Notes: generated from the letters alone by a model not told the origin. 33,719 nucleotides of DNA from Actinomycetes bacterium (GCA_024225275.1 JAAEMS010000025.1:1-33719); one strand, 5' to 3'; positions 17,901 through 24,633 are shown, numbered from the stretch's first letter. Translations and numbers: made by a program.

Positions 17901-18289
17901 ACCACGTCGGAACCCGCGAGCAGTAGTTCGGAACCCATCGGCACTTGCACGGTCGCGGTGCTCAGGTGGGTGACGTCGTCGACGACGTGAACTTCGCTGG
18001 CCGTCTGGTCGTGCACGATGATCAGACCGGTGGCCTGATCGACATCGAACTGGGCGCGTGGGCTGGAGACGCGCGCCACGCCGGTGATCTCACCGACCGC
18101 TCGATTCACATGCCCGATGACCCCGGCGTCGCGGTTGAGTAGCCATGCTCCCCCGTCATTGGACGTTGACCGACTCTCAGTGCGACCATCGGCCCGGATG
18201 GCAAGGGCCACTATGGTGATGAGCACGACGAGTACCGCCACACCAGTGGTGAGGTTCAGACCCGCCCGTGCCCGCGTTTGTGCCGCCAT
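11963..18289 (-). CDS. fn3: Giant anchored surface protein: propeller-like N-part, 11 cadherin/Ig-like modules, 6 Fn3
   Basis: The start is ATG 18289, since the frame upstream of it lacks coding character; this gives 2108 aa. Residues 16-35 are a membrane segment (inner side basic). About 40-360 is beta-strand-rich with a 'WLLNRDAG..VHVVDDVT' pattern like a propeller. A very acidic linker covers about 365-405. Eleven modules (about 405-1466) each carry a 'VLxNDxDPDGD' motif typical of cadherin-like/Ig-like tandem domains. Six Fn3 domains (about 1468-2008) carry 'LTNGTxYxFRV'. A C-terminal four-Cys domain ends in W. This architecture fits a long cell-surface stalk or adhesin-like sensor partner, and as the first gene of the operon it is probably strongly linked to the kinase. 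The reading frame is intact over 6.3 kb. Confidence 0.9.
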   Translation of the reverse strand: MAAQTRARAGLNLTTGVAVLVVLITIVALAIRADGRTESRSTSNDGGAWLLNRDAGVIGHVNRAVGEITGVARVSSPRAQFDVDQATGLIIVHDQTASEVHVVDDVTHLSTATVQVPMGSELLLAGSDVVVYSVEPFSVWRVDATTFATLERVDIEHPVVEVTDPDHARGALVETSPDGRVAVFQPALDRLTIVLPDGSIEVAEDLTVDADHLALTSDTTVLAGESLHLVSGGSLTTIALPTPALRLQQSGPAGITAVLDSGSVVTIDRVTHTITEVMTLPGSDPLRPLVHGGCVHAVTTSPPRYHSSCGADQALTGAGDELRLRLVNGWVWINDVRNGTTWMTGEEERLDRIDDWGAALSENRGDTDNTADDESGVEQRRESPDNADADLVKADEIDEDGENDDPVASDDVAAARVDQPVVISVLDNDLDPDGDILAIDSVGDVSHAGASVVVTPRRDQVQVIPPVGFTGTLTFSYTISDGRGASDTARVAVDVAPVDVEQNRAPTPTTDVVSTRAGTTATVNVLDNDSDPDGDSLVLETVDAPQGTVAFDPSGQVSYTPDLSSREGTITLTYLVSDDFGATATGSIRVAVRLPDSNNDPDARNDVAVAAVGRPLVLDILANDTDPDGDALIVNQVPDLQTPESGIVDVRISPDGEFVFLPDTPGTHVFRYVVSDGAATDVAQIRVEVTEPQDNRPPVAVRDDIIIPAGATRVADVLANDGDPDGDVIGIAEWIPVEGLVIEELPGIGFRISVDPAAPPRLRFTYTISDGLSDPVATQVVVAVSDLAQADQPPLARADVIEVRPGQTTTIPVLTNDLDPEGGSLHLVGPPAELGEGSLTLAPDGQSLEITLHPDVRFGFTFPYDVADEGGNRAGTVVEVRIVPPGQPNRPPIARPDAVSMLVDQVIQIAVADNDSDPDGDAVRVQSLAVQPVNGRATLTEDGTVEFEPHNGFTGTERLQYVLVDARGATTLGEVLIGVLPPARVNRPPVAVDDTSFLPIEVDTPSVELNVLANDNDPDGDPINVTSTSGVGHGTVRRGGRGDRVVYTPPTELPAGVQESEVSFSYEIDDGNGQTDTATVTLTLVARAEPQPPVAANDTAGPWREGQTGGVDVLVNDIDPDTPTSALRVTSTDPAVTVVGNQLQLTAGPETSQHRYRVTDPDGLSAEAIVTLVVVENQAPVPAATTIETRHQTPVTIDLHTLATDPDGDPLLISCCDSVTGGSVQVVDGPGPDLLSIEFTPDPTFEGAASVVFRVDDERGHIVAGSVTISVLPPENRPPTASDAARTVEGGNSITVDLAGLVDDADLGRGDSLSFGIGAPDFGEVTLSRAGSVVTVAATLDSLGSDRFSYTVTDQGGLSTGGQVDLSVVAPNDPAPEARADRVRTMQGVAVDIPITTNDIFHVGGGLTVASMGLSADGTVTLLPDGQTARFTPDNAFFGTATFTYQVEDGRRNATYTDTGVVTIDVVGRPDLSTAPVAVADSRTATVTWTAPQSNGAPVDNYIVEDDQGGSLELETASTSQRFDALTNGTAYRFRIRAHNEAGWGEFSDWSQPVTPDIEPGRPATPTVGFDDGALTVTWAEPLNEGTAITNYTLEIGGGASTSIQLGAITSYRWTGLTNGTEYQFRVTATNSKGDSAPSAWSASEHPLGPPAAPAQPAAVRGDRLVDITWPAPNDNGDPISIYEIQREGTVNWAPVPPQGASTTYRWSDLTNGQPARFRVRASNRAAIPGPPSAWSDAVVPCAAPDSPGAPTATRGDSQVRLTWTAPNSQGCSILRYEISNGVTTQTVTGATAHTFTGLTNGTTYSFTMVAVNEVGTSGSGPASSPATPAGAPFAVALSPAGQSSPGAVDLNWSAPNDNGDPITEYEVSVNGSAWSAVGSSTSISLPGLQDATAYSFRARAVNSVGAGGASNSVGLTTWGVPGQPAAPTVSAGNGFIDVSWTAPPANGSAITGYRVSGSPGVAIDLGPGLSYRFSNLTNGTTYRVTVQAFNGVGGSPTSGAGSGTPQAPPPAVSISKGASAIGATTGAGTPCSHPSCAWVDISISNMPANSTIAATCESSTGAPSAFKSFAITTDGNGNGSATPCFFGFPGEQLWVVVNGTRSNTIPW
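13880..17065 (-). repeat. Tandem coding repeats of the Ig-like modules
   Basis: About every 285-300 bp the DNA repeats a block encoding ND-x-DPDGD. On the + strand it appears as variants of TCGCCGTCGGGGTCG, for example near 15231, 15531, 16111, 16401, 16691 and 16990. The repeats are diverged over most of the module but alike at the calcium-type loop, so unequal recombination could change module number. Confidence 0.7.
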
Positions 18290-18315
18290 GCTTTCTCGTT
18301 CCCGCCTCCCGAGTG

Positions 18316-18325
18316 AGAGTACGCT
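18316..18325. promoter_or_regulatory. Overlapping divergent -10 candidates between the Fn3 giant and the kinase
   Basis: TACGCT (18320-18325, + strand) and TACTCT (18321-18316, - strand) share two bases in the only 77 bp between the two genes. Both fit the TAnnnT consensus. If used, the two directions would compete, tying kinase and operon expression together. No -35 boxes are obvious. Confidence 0.35.
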
Positions 18326-18344
18326 ATGACCGCGGTGAGTGAAA

Positions 18345-18360
18345 TGGGGATGAGTCCCCA
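18345..18360 (+). promoter_or_regulatory. Hairpin in the kinase leader
   Basis: TGGGGA-TGAG-TCCCCA forms a perfect 6-bp stem with a 4-nt loop, ending 6 nt before the kinase ATG (18367), where a ribosome would land. An 8-codon frame, ATG 18344 to TGA 18368-18370, overlaps the kinase start as ATGA and could couple translation. Confidence 0.35.
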
Positions 18361-18366
18361 ACAGCC

Positions 18367-19695
18367 ATGATCCTCTCCGGATTCAGCGATCTCCGAGTCC
18401 TCGAACGGGGTGGATTCTCGACCGTCTACGTAGGGGTGCAGGACCGCCTGGGCCGCGAGGTGGCGATCAAGGCGCTCGATGTACGGATCGACGACGAGAA
18501 CCTCCGGGCCCGGTTCGAGGCCGAGGCTCAGATCATGGGCCTGCTCTCCACCCACCCCGCCATCGTCACCGTTTTCGATGCCGCTTTCGCGTCCGACGGC
18601 CAGCCCTGCATCGCGATGGAGCTGTATCGCGGCGACTATGGGCAGAGGCTGAAGGAAGGCGGCCAACTCAGCGTTCGCGACGCTCTTTCAGTGGGTGTCC
18701 GGCTGTGCGGCGCTCTTCAAACGGTGCACGACGCCGGCATTCTCCATCTCGACATCAAGCCCAAGAACGTCTTCGCTTCCTCAGCCGGTGAGCCCGCTCT
18801 CGGTGACTTCGGCATCTCGACCGTTACCGGCGACCGCTCTCAGCGCACCGTTGGGGGCTGGTCGTTCGACTACAGCCCACCCGAGACCTACGAGTTCGGC
18901 GCTGCCACCCAACAGTCCGACCTGTATTCGCTGGGTGCCACCCTTTACCACCTCGTTTCCGGGTCGGTTCCTTTCCCGGTCGAGGAGTCGCTGGGGGGAT
19001 CCCGCGAGCGCGACCGGGCCAGGGTGGCTCGCCACGTCAATGATCCCGTGCCCGAATTCGAGCGGGATGACGTTCCCTCGGGTCTCTACGACGTAGTGGC
19101 ACGGGCCATGGCCAAGGCTCCGGCCGAGCGGTGGCCCTCGGCCCTCGAATTTGGGCGTGCCCTCCAACAGATCGAGAGCGATGGGGGTTGGCCGGTGACC
19201 ACGATGGTGATCGTCGACGAGTCAGGGTCGGCGGTCGTCGAATCCGGCCCCTATCGAGGGCCGGTCGCCGCTGAGGAGCCGTCGGGGCCCGTCCCCGCGT
19301 GGGTCCGACCCGTGGTCCTTGGTGTAGCCGCGGTGGCCGTGATCGGCTTCGGCCTCGTGGCCGCCCTGAGTGGCCAAGACGGTTCCGCGGAACCGTCACC
19401 GACCTCTGCTCAACCCGGCGGCGACGACGACTTCTTCGATTTGGTCGCACCGCCGAGCGGCCTGACTCTCGACCGGGGCCCCGGGGGAGCGGTCCTCACC
19501 TGGGGAGTTGAACCCGACACTGTCCTCGAGGTCGTCAGGGTTGATGCCGGCCACGAGAACGACCCGGCCCTGACCTTCGAGACCAGTCCCGCGACTCTTG
19601 AAGTGGCGAGCGACGAGACACCGTGCGTCGAGGTCCGGAGCGTGCGCGGCGGCCGGATCTCCGAGACCGTCGGTCCCATCTGCCTGGGGAGCTGA
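18367..19695 (+). CDS. pkb2: Receptor-type Ser/Thr protein kinase
   Basis: This 442-aa protein has a Hanks-type kinase domain at about 1-270: a glycine loop GGFSTVYVG, VAIK (K35), a catalytic loop HLDIKPKN (D129, N134) and DFG at 147-149. H-L-D replaces H-R-D, so it is not an 'RD' kinase. A juxtamembrane linker leads to a membrane segment (about 315-335), then an outer part with an Fn3-like fold (GLTLDRGPGGAVLTWGVEPD) and two Cys. Residues 338-344 are encoded by a copy of the GGTTCCGCGGAACC palindrome. It is transcribed divergently from the Fn3/FHA/PP2C operon, whose FHA proteins are likely substrates. The symbol follows Bifidobacterium PFNA usage. Confidence 0.9.
   Translation: MILSGFSDLRVLERGGFSTVYVGVQDRLGREVAIKALDVRIDDENLRARFEAEAQIMGLLSTHPAIVTVFDAAFASDGQPCIAMELYRGDYGQRLKEGGQLSVRDALSVGVRLCGALQTVHDAGILHLDIKPKNVFASSAGEPALGDFGISTVTGDRSQRTVGGWSFDYSPPETYEFGAATQQSDLYSLGATLYHLVSGSVPFPVEESLGGSRERDRARVARHVNDPVPEFERDDVPSGLYDVVARAMAKAPAERWPSALEFGRALQQIESDGGWPVTTMVIVDESGSAVVESGPYRGPVAAEEPSGPVPAWVRPVVLGVAAVAVIGFGLVAALSGQDGSAEPSPTSAQPGGDDDFFDLVAPPSGLTLDRGPGGAVLTWGVEPDTVLEVVRVDAGHENDPALTFETSPATLEVASDETPCVEVRSVRGGRISETVGPICLGS
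19378..19397. repeat. Dispersed palindrome, copy 1 (in the kinase gene)
   Basis: GACGGTTCCGCGGAACCGTC is a perfect 20-bp palindrome. It is read in frame as D-G-S-A-E-P-S just outside the membrane segment of the kinase, in a flexible linker. Confidence 0.85.
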
Positions 19696-19702
19696 TCTCC
19701 CG

Positions 19703-19708
19703 TACGAT
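19703..19708 (+). promoter_or_regulatory. -10 box TACGAT, leaderless start of the SDR
   Basis: TACGAT is followed by 7 nt and the ATG at 19716, so transcription should begin at the start codon. The box begins 7 bp after the kinase stop codon, giving the SDR its own promoter. Confidence 0.5.
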
Positions 19709-19715
19709 CCCGGGC

Positions 19716-20501
19716 ATGGAACTCGCTGACAAGGTCACCGTCATCACTGGCGCCGGTTCGGGCATTGGTCGCTCGCTCGCCCACGCCTTCGCCAACGAGG
19801 ACGCCAAGGTCGTCATATGTGTCGACCTCAACGGCGCCAACGCCGAGGAGACCGCCTCCGCCTTGAACGTCACCTCTCGGGGCGTCGGGCTCGATGTGTC
19901 CGACGAGAAGGCCATCGAGGCCCTGGTCGCCGAGGTCGAAGCCGAGCACGGCGGCATCGACGTGTTCGTCTCCAACGCCGGCTACGGCTTGCGGGGTGGG
20001 CTCGAGATCCCCACCGACGAGTGGCAGCGCATGATGGCCGTGCACGTCTGGTCACACCTGGCCGCGGCCCGGGCCGTACTACCAGGGATGATCGAGAGGG
20101 GTGGGGGCTACATCCTCAACACCGCCTCGGCTGCCGGGCTGCTCACCCAGATCGACTCGGGCCCGTACGCGGTCTCGAAGCATGGTGCGGTGGCCTTCGC
20201 CGAGTGGCTGCTCATCAACCACGGTGATGAGGGCATCGGCGTCTCGGTACTGTGCCCCCAGGCGGTGGCCACCAACATCCTCGGAGGGTTCACGGCCGAA
20301 GACAAAGAGGGTCGTCAGGCCGCCGGCGACGGCATCCTCGATCCCGACGACGTCGCTCAGGACTGCATCGACGCCATGCGTGAAGAACGGTTCCTGGTCC
20401 TGCCCCACCCCGAGGTCACCACCTACTTCGAGCGCAAGGCCACCGACTACGACCGCTGGCTCCGCGGCATGCGCCGCTTCAAGGCCCGCCTGTTCGGCTG
20501 A
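19716..20501 (+). CDS. Short-chain dehydrogenase/reductase (SDR)
   Basis: This 261-aa protein is a classical SDR: TGAGSGIG (NAD(P) binding), D60-like acidic residue region GLDVSDEKA, NAG (SNAGYG), a catalytic serine in NTASAAG, and YAVSK (Tyr/Lys pair). It should oxidise or reduce an alcohol/ketone with NAD(P). The substrate is not clear; the C-terminus (EERFLVLPHPEV) is seen in SDRs of lipid and xenobiotic pathways. The ATG at 19716 is chosen because a -10 box lies 7 nt before it, and the longer upstream frame overlaps the kinase. All active-site residues are present, unlike the broken SDR at 24634. Confidence 0.88.
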   Translation: MELADKVTVITGAGSGIGRSLAHAFANEDAKVVICVDLNGANAEETASALNVTSRGVGLDVSDEKAIEALVAEVEAEHGGIDVFVSNAGYGLRGGLEIPTDEWQRMMAVHVWSHLAAARAVLPGMIERGGGYILNTASAAGLLTQIDSGPYAVSKHGAVAFAEWLLINHGDEGIGVSVLCPQAVATNILGGFTAEDKEGRQAAGDGILDPDDVAQDCIDAMREERFLVLPHPEVTTYFERKATDYDRWLRGMRRFKARLFG

Positions 20502-20525
20502 GGGATCATTGTCACTCTCCCTTCC

Positions 20526-20531
20526 TAGGCT
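20526..20531 (+). promoter_or_regulatory. -10 box TAGGCT, leaderless start of the DUF222/HNH gene
   Basis: TAGGCT is followed by 7 nt and the ATG at 20539. No Shine-Dalgarno sequence lies before that ATG. Confidence 0.45.
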
Positions 20532-20538
20532 CGAACGC

Positions 20539-21888
20539 ATGTTCGATCATGGCGAGAATGACAATCGGAACCTCGACGACCTCCCCTTCGATGAGCTCGA
20601 ATCCCAGCTCATCGGGTGGGCGGGCAATCTGGCGGCGGCAACGGCCCGATGGCTGGACTGGTTGGCCGCCTACGACCGGCGCAACGGCTGGGAGCAGTGG
20701 GAGTGCCGATCGGCGGCCCACTGGTTGTCGTGGAAGTGCGGGATGTCACTCAGAACCGGCCGCGACCATGTTCGGGTGGCCCGGGCCCTCGAAGACTTGC
20801 CCCTGATAGGGGACGCATTTCGAAGAGGCGAGCTGTCGTTCTCGAAGGTCCGGGCCCTCACCCGCATCGCCACCCCTCTCGACCAGGAAGACCTGCTCGC
20901 CCTGGCCCGAGAGGCCACTGCCGCCCACCTCGACCGGATCGTGGGCGGATGCGTGAGTGCCCTGCGCCGCAAGGAGGAGGCCCAGGCCAACCAGGGATGG
21001 GCCCAGCGCCGCTTCTCGACCCACAACCGAGGCGACGGCACGGTTGAGATCACCATTCGGGTCACCGTCGATGATGCCGAGCGGGTCATCAAGAGTGTCA
21101 GCCACCACGCTGACGTACTGCTGGCCGACTGCGCGGGTGAACTCGAAGACCTCGGGCGGGCCCAGCGCATCGAGCATCTTGGTGGTTGGCCGGCCATCAA
21201 GTCCGACGCCGCCGTCGAGTTGCTGGGTGGCCTGGCCGACCGCACCCACTCCGATCCGGTCGAGCTCGACATCGAGGTCGACGTCGAGGCCCTCCTCGAC
21301 GACGAGTCCGGCGTCGTGCACTGCTCGACCGGTGGAGCATGGCTGTCGCGCGAGGTGGCCCGCCGCTCGTCCTGCGATGCCGCCATTCGGGCCGTGGTGC
21401 GCGGCGACGACGGGGACCCCCTCGGCGTCGGCCGGAAATCCCGGGTGGTCCCCCGATGGCTGCGCCGTCGACTCGAGCGCCGAGACCATCACCATTGCCA
21501 GTTCCCCGACTGCTCGACCACCCGCCGCCTCCACGCCCACCACATCGTCCACTGGACCAACGGGGGTTCCACTGATCTCGACAACCTGCTCCTGTTGTGC
21601 CCGTTTCACCACCGCCTGGTTCACGAGGGTGGGTGGTCGGTCCGCGGCAAGGCCGGCCAGCACGACTTCATCGGATCCGACGGTCAGGTGGCCACCATCG
21701 GTCAGTTGAGGGGGAGCGTGGCTCAGATCGCCGAGGCTGCGCCCGATGACCTCGAAGCGCTGAAGGCCTGGTGGGGCGGCGAGAAGCTTGACCTCCACTA
21801 TGCGGTCGGAGTGATTCTCGACGCCCAGGAGTGGAGGCGCAACCAAGCTGAGCAAGACGGTTCCGCGGAACCGTCTGTGGCCGCCTAG
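20539..21888 (+). CDS. DUF222 / HNH endonuclease domain protein (13E12-type)
   Basis: This 449-aa protein has an N-terminal DUF222 domain (about 1-300), including WLSWKCGMSLRTGRDHVRVA and a long charged stretch. The C-terminal HNH domain (about 318-368) has CQFPDC, then LHAHHIVHW, then LLLLCPFHHRLVHEGGW, with zinc-binding Cys and HH catalytic residues. Such genes are very numerous in actinobacteria and are known from the Mycobacterium 13E12 repeat family, so this copy may be mobile or a remnant of a mobile unit. The last residues are encoded by a palindrome copy (QDGSAEPSVAA). It ends 2 bp before the stop of the convergent gene at 21891. The start is supported by a -10 box 7 nt upstream. Confidence 0.88.
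   Translation: MFDHGENDNRNLDDLPFDELESQLIGWAGNLAAATARWLDWLAAYDRRNGWEQWECRSAAHWLSWKCGMSLRTGRDHVRVARALEDLPLIGDAFRRGELSFSKVRALTRIATPLDQEDLLALAREATAAHLDRIVGGCVSALRRKEEAQANQGWAQRRFSTHNRGDGTVEITIRVTVDDAERVIKSVSHHADVLLADCAGELEDLGRAQRIEHLGGWPAIKSDAAVELLGGLADRTHSDPVELDIEVDVEALLDDESGVVHCSTGGAWLSREVARRSSCDAAIRAVVRGDDGDPLGVGRKSRVVPRWLRRRLERRDHHHCQFPDCSTTRRLHAHHIVHWTNGGSTDLDNLLLLCPFHHRLVHEGGWSVRGKAGQHDFIGSDGQVATIGQLRGSVAQIAEAAPDDLEALKAWWGGEKLDLHYAVGVILDAQEWRRNQAEQDGSAEPSVAA
21855..21876. repeat. Dispersed palindrome, copy 2 (3' end of the DUF222/HNH gene)
   Basis: The 20-bp core GACGGTTCCGCGGAACCGTC is flanked by A and T that extend it to a perfect 22-bp palindrome. It is read in frame as D-G-S-A-E-P-S near the C-terminus, between two converging genes. 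Confidence 0.85.
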
Positions 21889-21890
21889 CC

Positions 21891-22925
21891 CTAGCCGGCC
21901 AGGGTTGCCCCATGCTCACGAACGGTGTGGGCCGCGGCGGTGACCAGGGCGGTGATCTCGTCCCAGTCGGCGTCGTCGCCCGCAGCCAGGGCAGGGAGTA
22001 GCTCTTCCTGCGCGCACCGGATGCCGCGCTCGAGTACGCCTCCCTTGGTGGCCGCACCTACGGCCAGATCGTCGAGGACCGATCGGGTCTCGGCCTGGGC
22101 GGTGTGGAGCACGAGGTCCAGGTGGCGCTCGGTGAAGATTTGGGCCGCCTCGGGGGCGATGTCGGTCTCGGCGTAGTACTGGGTGATGCCGTCGTGCCAG
22201 GCCCGGGCCATCGAGGTCAGGAAGCCGGCCTGGGGGAGGTCGAGCTCGGGGCGGTCACCACGGGCGAATACCCGGAGATGCCCACCCATCTCGTTGTGGT
22301 CCATGCCGAGCTGGTCGGCCACGACCGGAAGGGCGTGCCACAGAGAGCCGATCACGCACAGCCCACCGAGCATGGGCACGATCTGGTGAGGCTCGAGCTC
22401 GACGTAGGCCCCCTGACCGGCAAACAGGTCCTGGAGGGCGGCCACCCGATCGGCGGGCCACCGTGAGGCGTAGGTGACGGCGTAGTGGCCCTCGTCGACC
22501 ACGGGGTGGCCGGCGATCTGGGTGACGTTGTTGGGGATCATGTTGACCACCAGCACGTCGTCGCCCAGGGCATCGAGGTAGGCCTGGCCCAGGGGCACGG
22601 GCGGGAAGGCGTACAGCTCGGGGAGGGGGCCCCCCTTGGCCCGGCGCTCGTCGTAGTAGGGGCGCAGGACGGTCTCGATCAGGTCGGGGGCCACCGTCGG
22701 GGGTGGTGAGAACATGATCAGGTCGGGGTGGTTGCGGCGGAGGGCGCCGAGATTGTCGTTCAGGACCATGGGGAAACCGAAGAGAGCTTCCTTACGGGGG
22801 ATGTCGGCCTCGTCGGCGGTGACCCCGAGGAGGCGGTCGGCCACGTCGTCACCCCCGACCACCCGGCTGATGATTGGCCAGATGACCTCCATCAGGTTGC
22901 CAACGCCGATCATGGTGAGGTTCAT
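21891..22925 (-). CDS. P5C-reductase-like NAD(P)-dependent oxidoreductase
   Basis: This 344-aa protein starts at ATG 22925. The N-terminus MIGVGNLMEV fits a Rossmann fold, though the third glycine is missing. The middle VVNMIPNNVTQIAGHP resembles the 'MPN' segment of pyrroline-5-carboxylate reductases, and ATKGGVLERGIR resembles their dimerisation motif. It is probably a reductase using NAD(P)H or F420; the substrate is not known. A longer frame reaches 23027 and would include a palindrome copy (22950-22965) upstream of this start. The gene is convergent with the DUF222/HNH gene and lies just downstream of a decaying PEP-utilizing gene. Confidence 0.65.
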   Translation of the reverse strand: MNLTMIGVGNLMEVIWPIISRVVGGDDVADRLLGVTADEADIPRKEALFGFPMVLNDNLGALRRNHPDLIMFSPPPTVAPDLIETVLRPYYDERRAKGGPLPELYAFPPVPLGQAYLDALGDDVLVVNMIPNNVTQIAGHPVVDEGHYAVTYASRWPADRVAALQDLFAGQGAYVELEPHQIVPMLGGLCVIGSLWHALPVVADQLGMDHNEMGGHLRVFARGDRPELDLPQAGFLTSMARAWHDGITQYYAETDIAPEAAQIFTERHLDLVLHTAQAETRSVLDDLAVGAATKGGVLERGIRCAQEELLPALAAGDDADWDEITALVTAAAHTVREHGATLAG

Positions 22926-22949
22926 GGGCCCATCATCGCCCACAAGGAG

Positions 22950-22965
22950 CGGTTCCGCGGAACCG
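22950..22965. repeat. Dispersed palindrome, copy 3 (upstream of the P5CR-like gene)
   Basis: The 16-bp CGGTTCCGCGGAACCG is perfect; the outer bases match the consensus on the right (GTC) but not on the left. It lies 25 bp before the chosen ATG of the P5CR-like gene and is still in phase with it, reading as GSAEP in the possible N-terminal extension. Confidence 0.8.
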
Positions 22966-23037
22966 TCCGGGGCTTCGGTTCGTCTCGCCGGTAGGCCCGG
23001 CCCGGGTTCTACTGTGGAGGGCGGCACTCGTGAGGGC

Positions 23038-23240
23038 TAGACCATGGCACCGTCGGGGATGCAGACGGTGGCTCAAGGCGGCCCCGACGTCGACAATCAC
23101 CGCGCCGGCCGGCACGAACAACGGTGTCCAGGCCGGGTCGGTGTGGGGGGCGATGAGCACATCGCCGGGTTCGAGGGCGAAGGGGTCAGACGGGTCGAGG
23201 ACAACCCGGGCCCGGCCCCGGTAGGTGCCAGGACACCCTG
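23038..23240 (-). pseudogene. PEP-utilizing enzyme remnant, swivelling domain
   Basis: In this frame the sequence reads PGTYRGRARVVLDPSD, then ALEPGDVLIAPHTDPAWTPL, then GAVIVDVGAALSH. This is the phosphohistidine 'swivelling' domain of PEP-utilizing enzymes. After LSH the family continues for about 20 residues before 'IPDGAMV'; here VCIPDGAMV follows almost at once in another frame and ends at TAG (23037-23039). The loss of that stretch removes the end of the domain. This is part of the same broken gene as the two upstream fragments. Confidence 0.6.
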
Positions 23241-24260
23241 CAGGGTTTCGCCGGCCACCAGCTCGACGACGGTTCGGTCACCCTTGCGGGCCCACTCCGA
23301 CTGGGGCGGCGGCTCTCCGTTGATGATGAACGGAGGTTCGAGGGCCTGCAGGTCCTCGTACTGGCGCTGTCGTTGGGCCACGGTCTCGCGGGCATCGGCC
23401 AGGTTGCCGGCCGCCAGGGCTCTCAGCTCGTCGGCGAAGAGCATGCAGGCGTCGCGGGGATCGTCGAGCTGACCCCCGTCGACGGCCCGCCGGCCCAGCT
23501 CCCGCAAGGCCATCCGGGACTCGTTGATGACCCTGATGATGTTGGTCTTCGAACGCTCGCGGCCGGCGACGAAGGTGGCGTCGGCCTCGAGCCTTCCCGC
23601 GATCTCGTCGGTGAGCTGGAGGCGTTCGGCCTGGCGGGCCGCGTTCTCGGCGGAGGGGTTCTGGTCGTCGGGCTGCTGACGCATCAGGTCGATGAAGGCC
23701 AGGGCCAGATCCGGGTTGGTCTCCCAGGTATCGGCGAGAATGTCCCACTCGTTGGGACCGCGTGACCCGAACTCGGCCAGGAATTCGGCGTATCCGGCCA
23801 GAAACGGTTCCGCGGAACCGCCTGCGGCCAACAAACGGGCGTGAATGCCGGGGCCACCGTCGAAGCGGGAGGCGAGATCGGCGTCGGCGCGGACCTGCCG
23901 CGACAGATCCCACATGGCGCCCGGGCCGATGGAGGCGGCGCCGCTCTGGTTGATGTGCATGTCGAACATCGACCGACACATCGGCCTCATCTCGTCGCAG
24001 GGGTCGAGAAGCTCGGCGTCGGACAGGGCAGTCAGATCGGGACGGCTGTCACGGGCGGCTCGGGCCTCGAGACGCTGGGTTTCGAGCTCGGACTGGTCGA
24101 GGCTGCCCATCACCCAGGCCAGCCAGCCCTCCATGACCTGGCTGGTGCGGGGGTTCTCGTGCCAGGGCTCGGGGACATAGGCCGGCACGTCGGGGTGATC
24201 GCCGAAGTAGGCGGCGTCCATGTCGGCCGCGGTCATGCCTGGCGTGCGCTCGGCCCACAC
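23097..24260 (-). pseudogene. PEP-utilizing enzyme remnant, central part
   Basis: This frame carries the middle of a large PEP-utilizing (PpsA/PPDK-like) protein. Segments such as WAERTPGMTAADMDAAYFGD, then LAGYAEFLAEFGSRGPNEWD, are typical of the actinobacterial 'PEP-utilizing' family. A palindrome copy at 23805-23820 encodes GGSAEP in the loop before the 'FLAEFG' helix, apparently tolerated in frame. The homologous frame is entered near 24245 from the N-terminal fragment and left near 23230 for the swivelling domain, so one gene is split over three frames. Confidence 0.6.
23805..23820. repeat. Dispersed palindrome, copy 4 (inside the PEP-utilizing remnant)
   Basis: CGGTTCCGCGGAACCG is a perfect 16-bp palindrome; on the coding (minus) strand it reads in frame as G-G-S-A-E-P-F, in a loop between two helices. 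Confidence 0.85.
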
Positions 24261-24534
24261 CCGGATCCAGGTAGGCGTACCCGCCGATCAGCCCGACGAA
24301 TCCGGACACGTTGGGGTCGTCGATCAGCTCGTCCTCGTCGACGCCGAGCCGGTTGATCGCACAGTCACGCCAGCCGGCCATTGTGCCACCGTCGTCCCAG
24401 ACCAGCTCCCAGCCGGCTGGACTGGGCGGGTCGGGCAGCACCTCGCCTGCGTTGGCTCGCGTCCAGAACGGTGTCTTCGGATCGCGTTCGGTGTCGGGAA
24501 TCCAGCGGGGGTCGGTTGTTGGGGTGCTTGTCAT
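24245..24534 (-). pseudogene. PEP-utilizing enzyme remnant, N-terminal part
   Basis: ATG 24534, preceded by AAGGGA 8 nt upstream, begins a frame with TPFWTRANAGEVLPDPPSP, the typical start of the 'PEP-utilizing enzyme' family (W-T-R-x-N-x-G-E-V-x-P). The homology leaves this frame near 24245 (YAYLDPG) and continues in the next one. With the other two fragments this gives about 1.5 kb of recognisable but interrupted gene. The Shine-Dalgarno start suggests it once followed an upstream gene in an operon. Confidence 0.6.
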
Positions 24535-24633
24535 CAGCCCATCCCTTGTGTGTGGTCAGACCCAGCAGGATCTGGCCGTGTTGCTCGTGAGACACGTCGT
24601 ATCTCTGGAACACCGAGGCCAGACCGAACTGCA

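Noticed and set aside
13352..17926. Long plus-strand frames opposite the giant Fn3 gene
   Set aside because: They are mirror frames produced by high GC and repeated Asp/Gly/Val codons; the minus-strand product has clear domains and the plus-strand ones none.
20746..21855. A 369-codon minus-strand frame opposite the DUF222/HNH gene
   Set aside because: It mirrors a clear HNH protein and shows no domain of its own.
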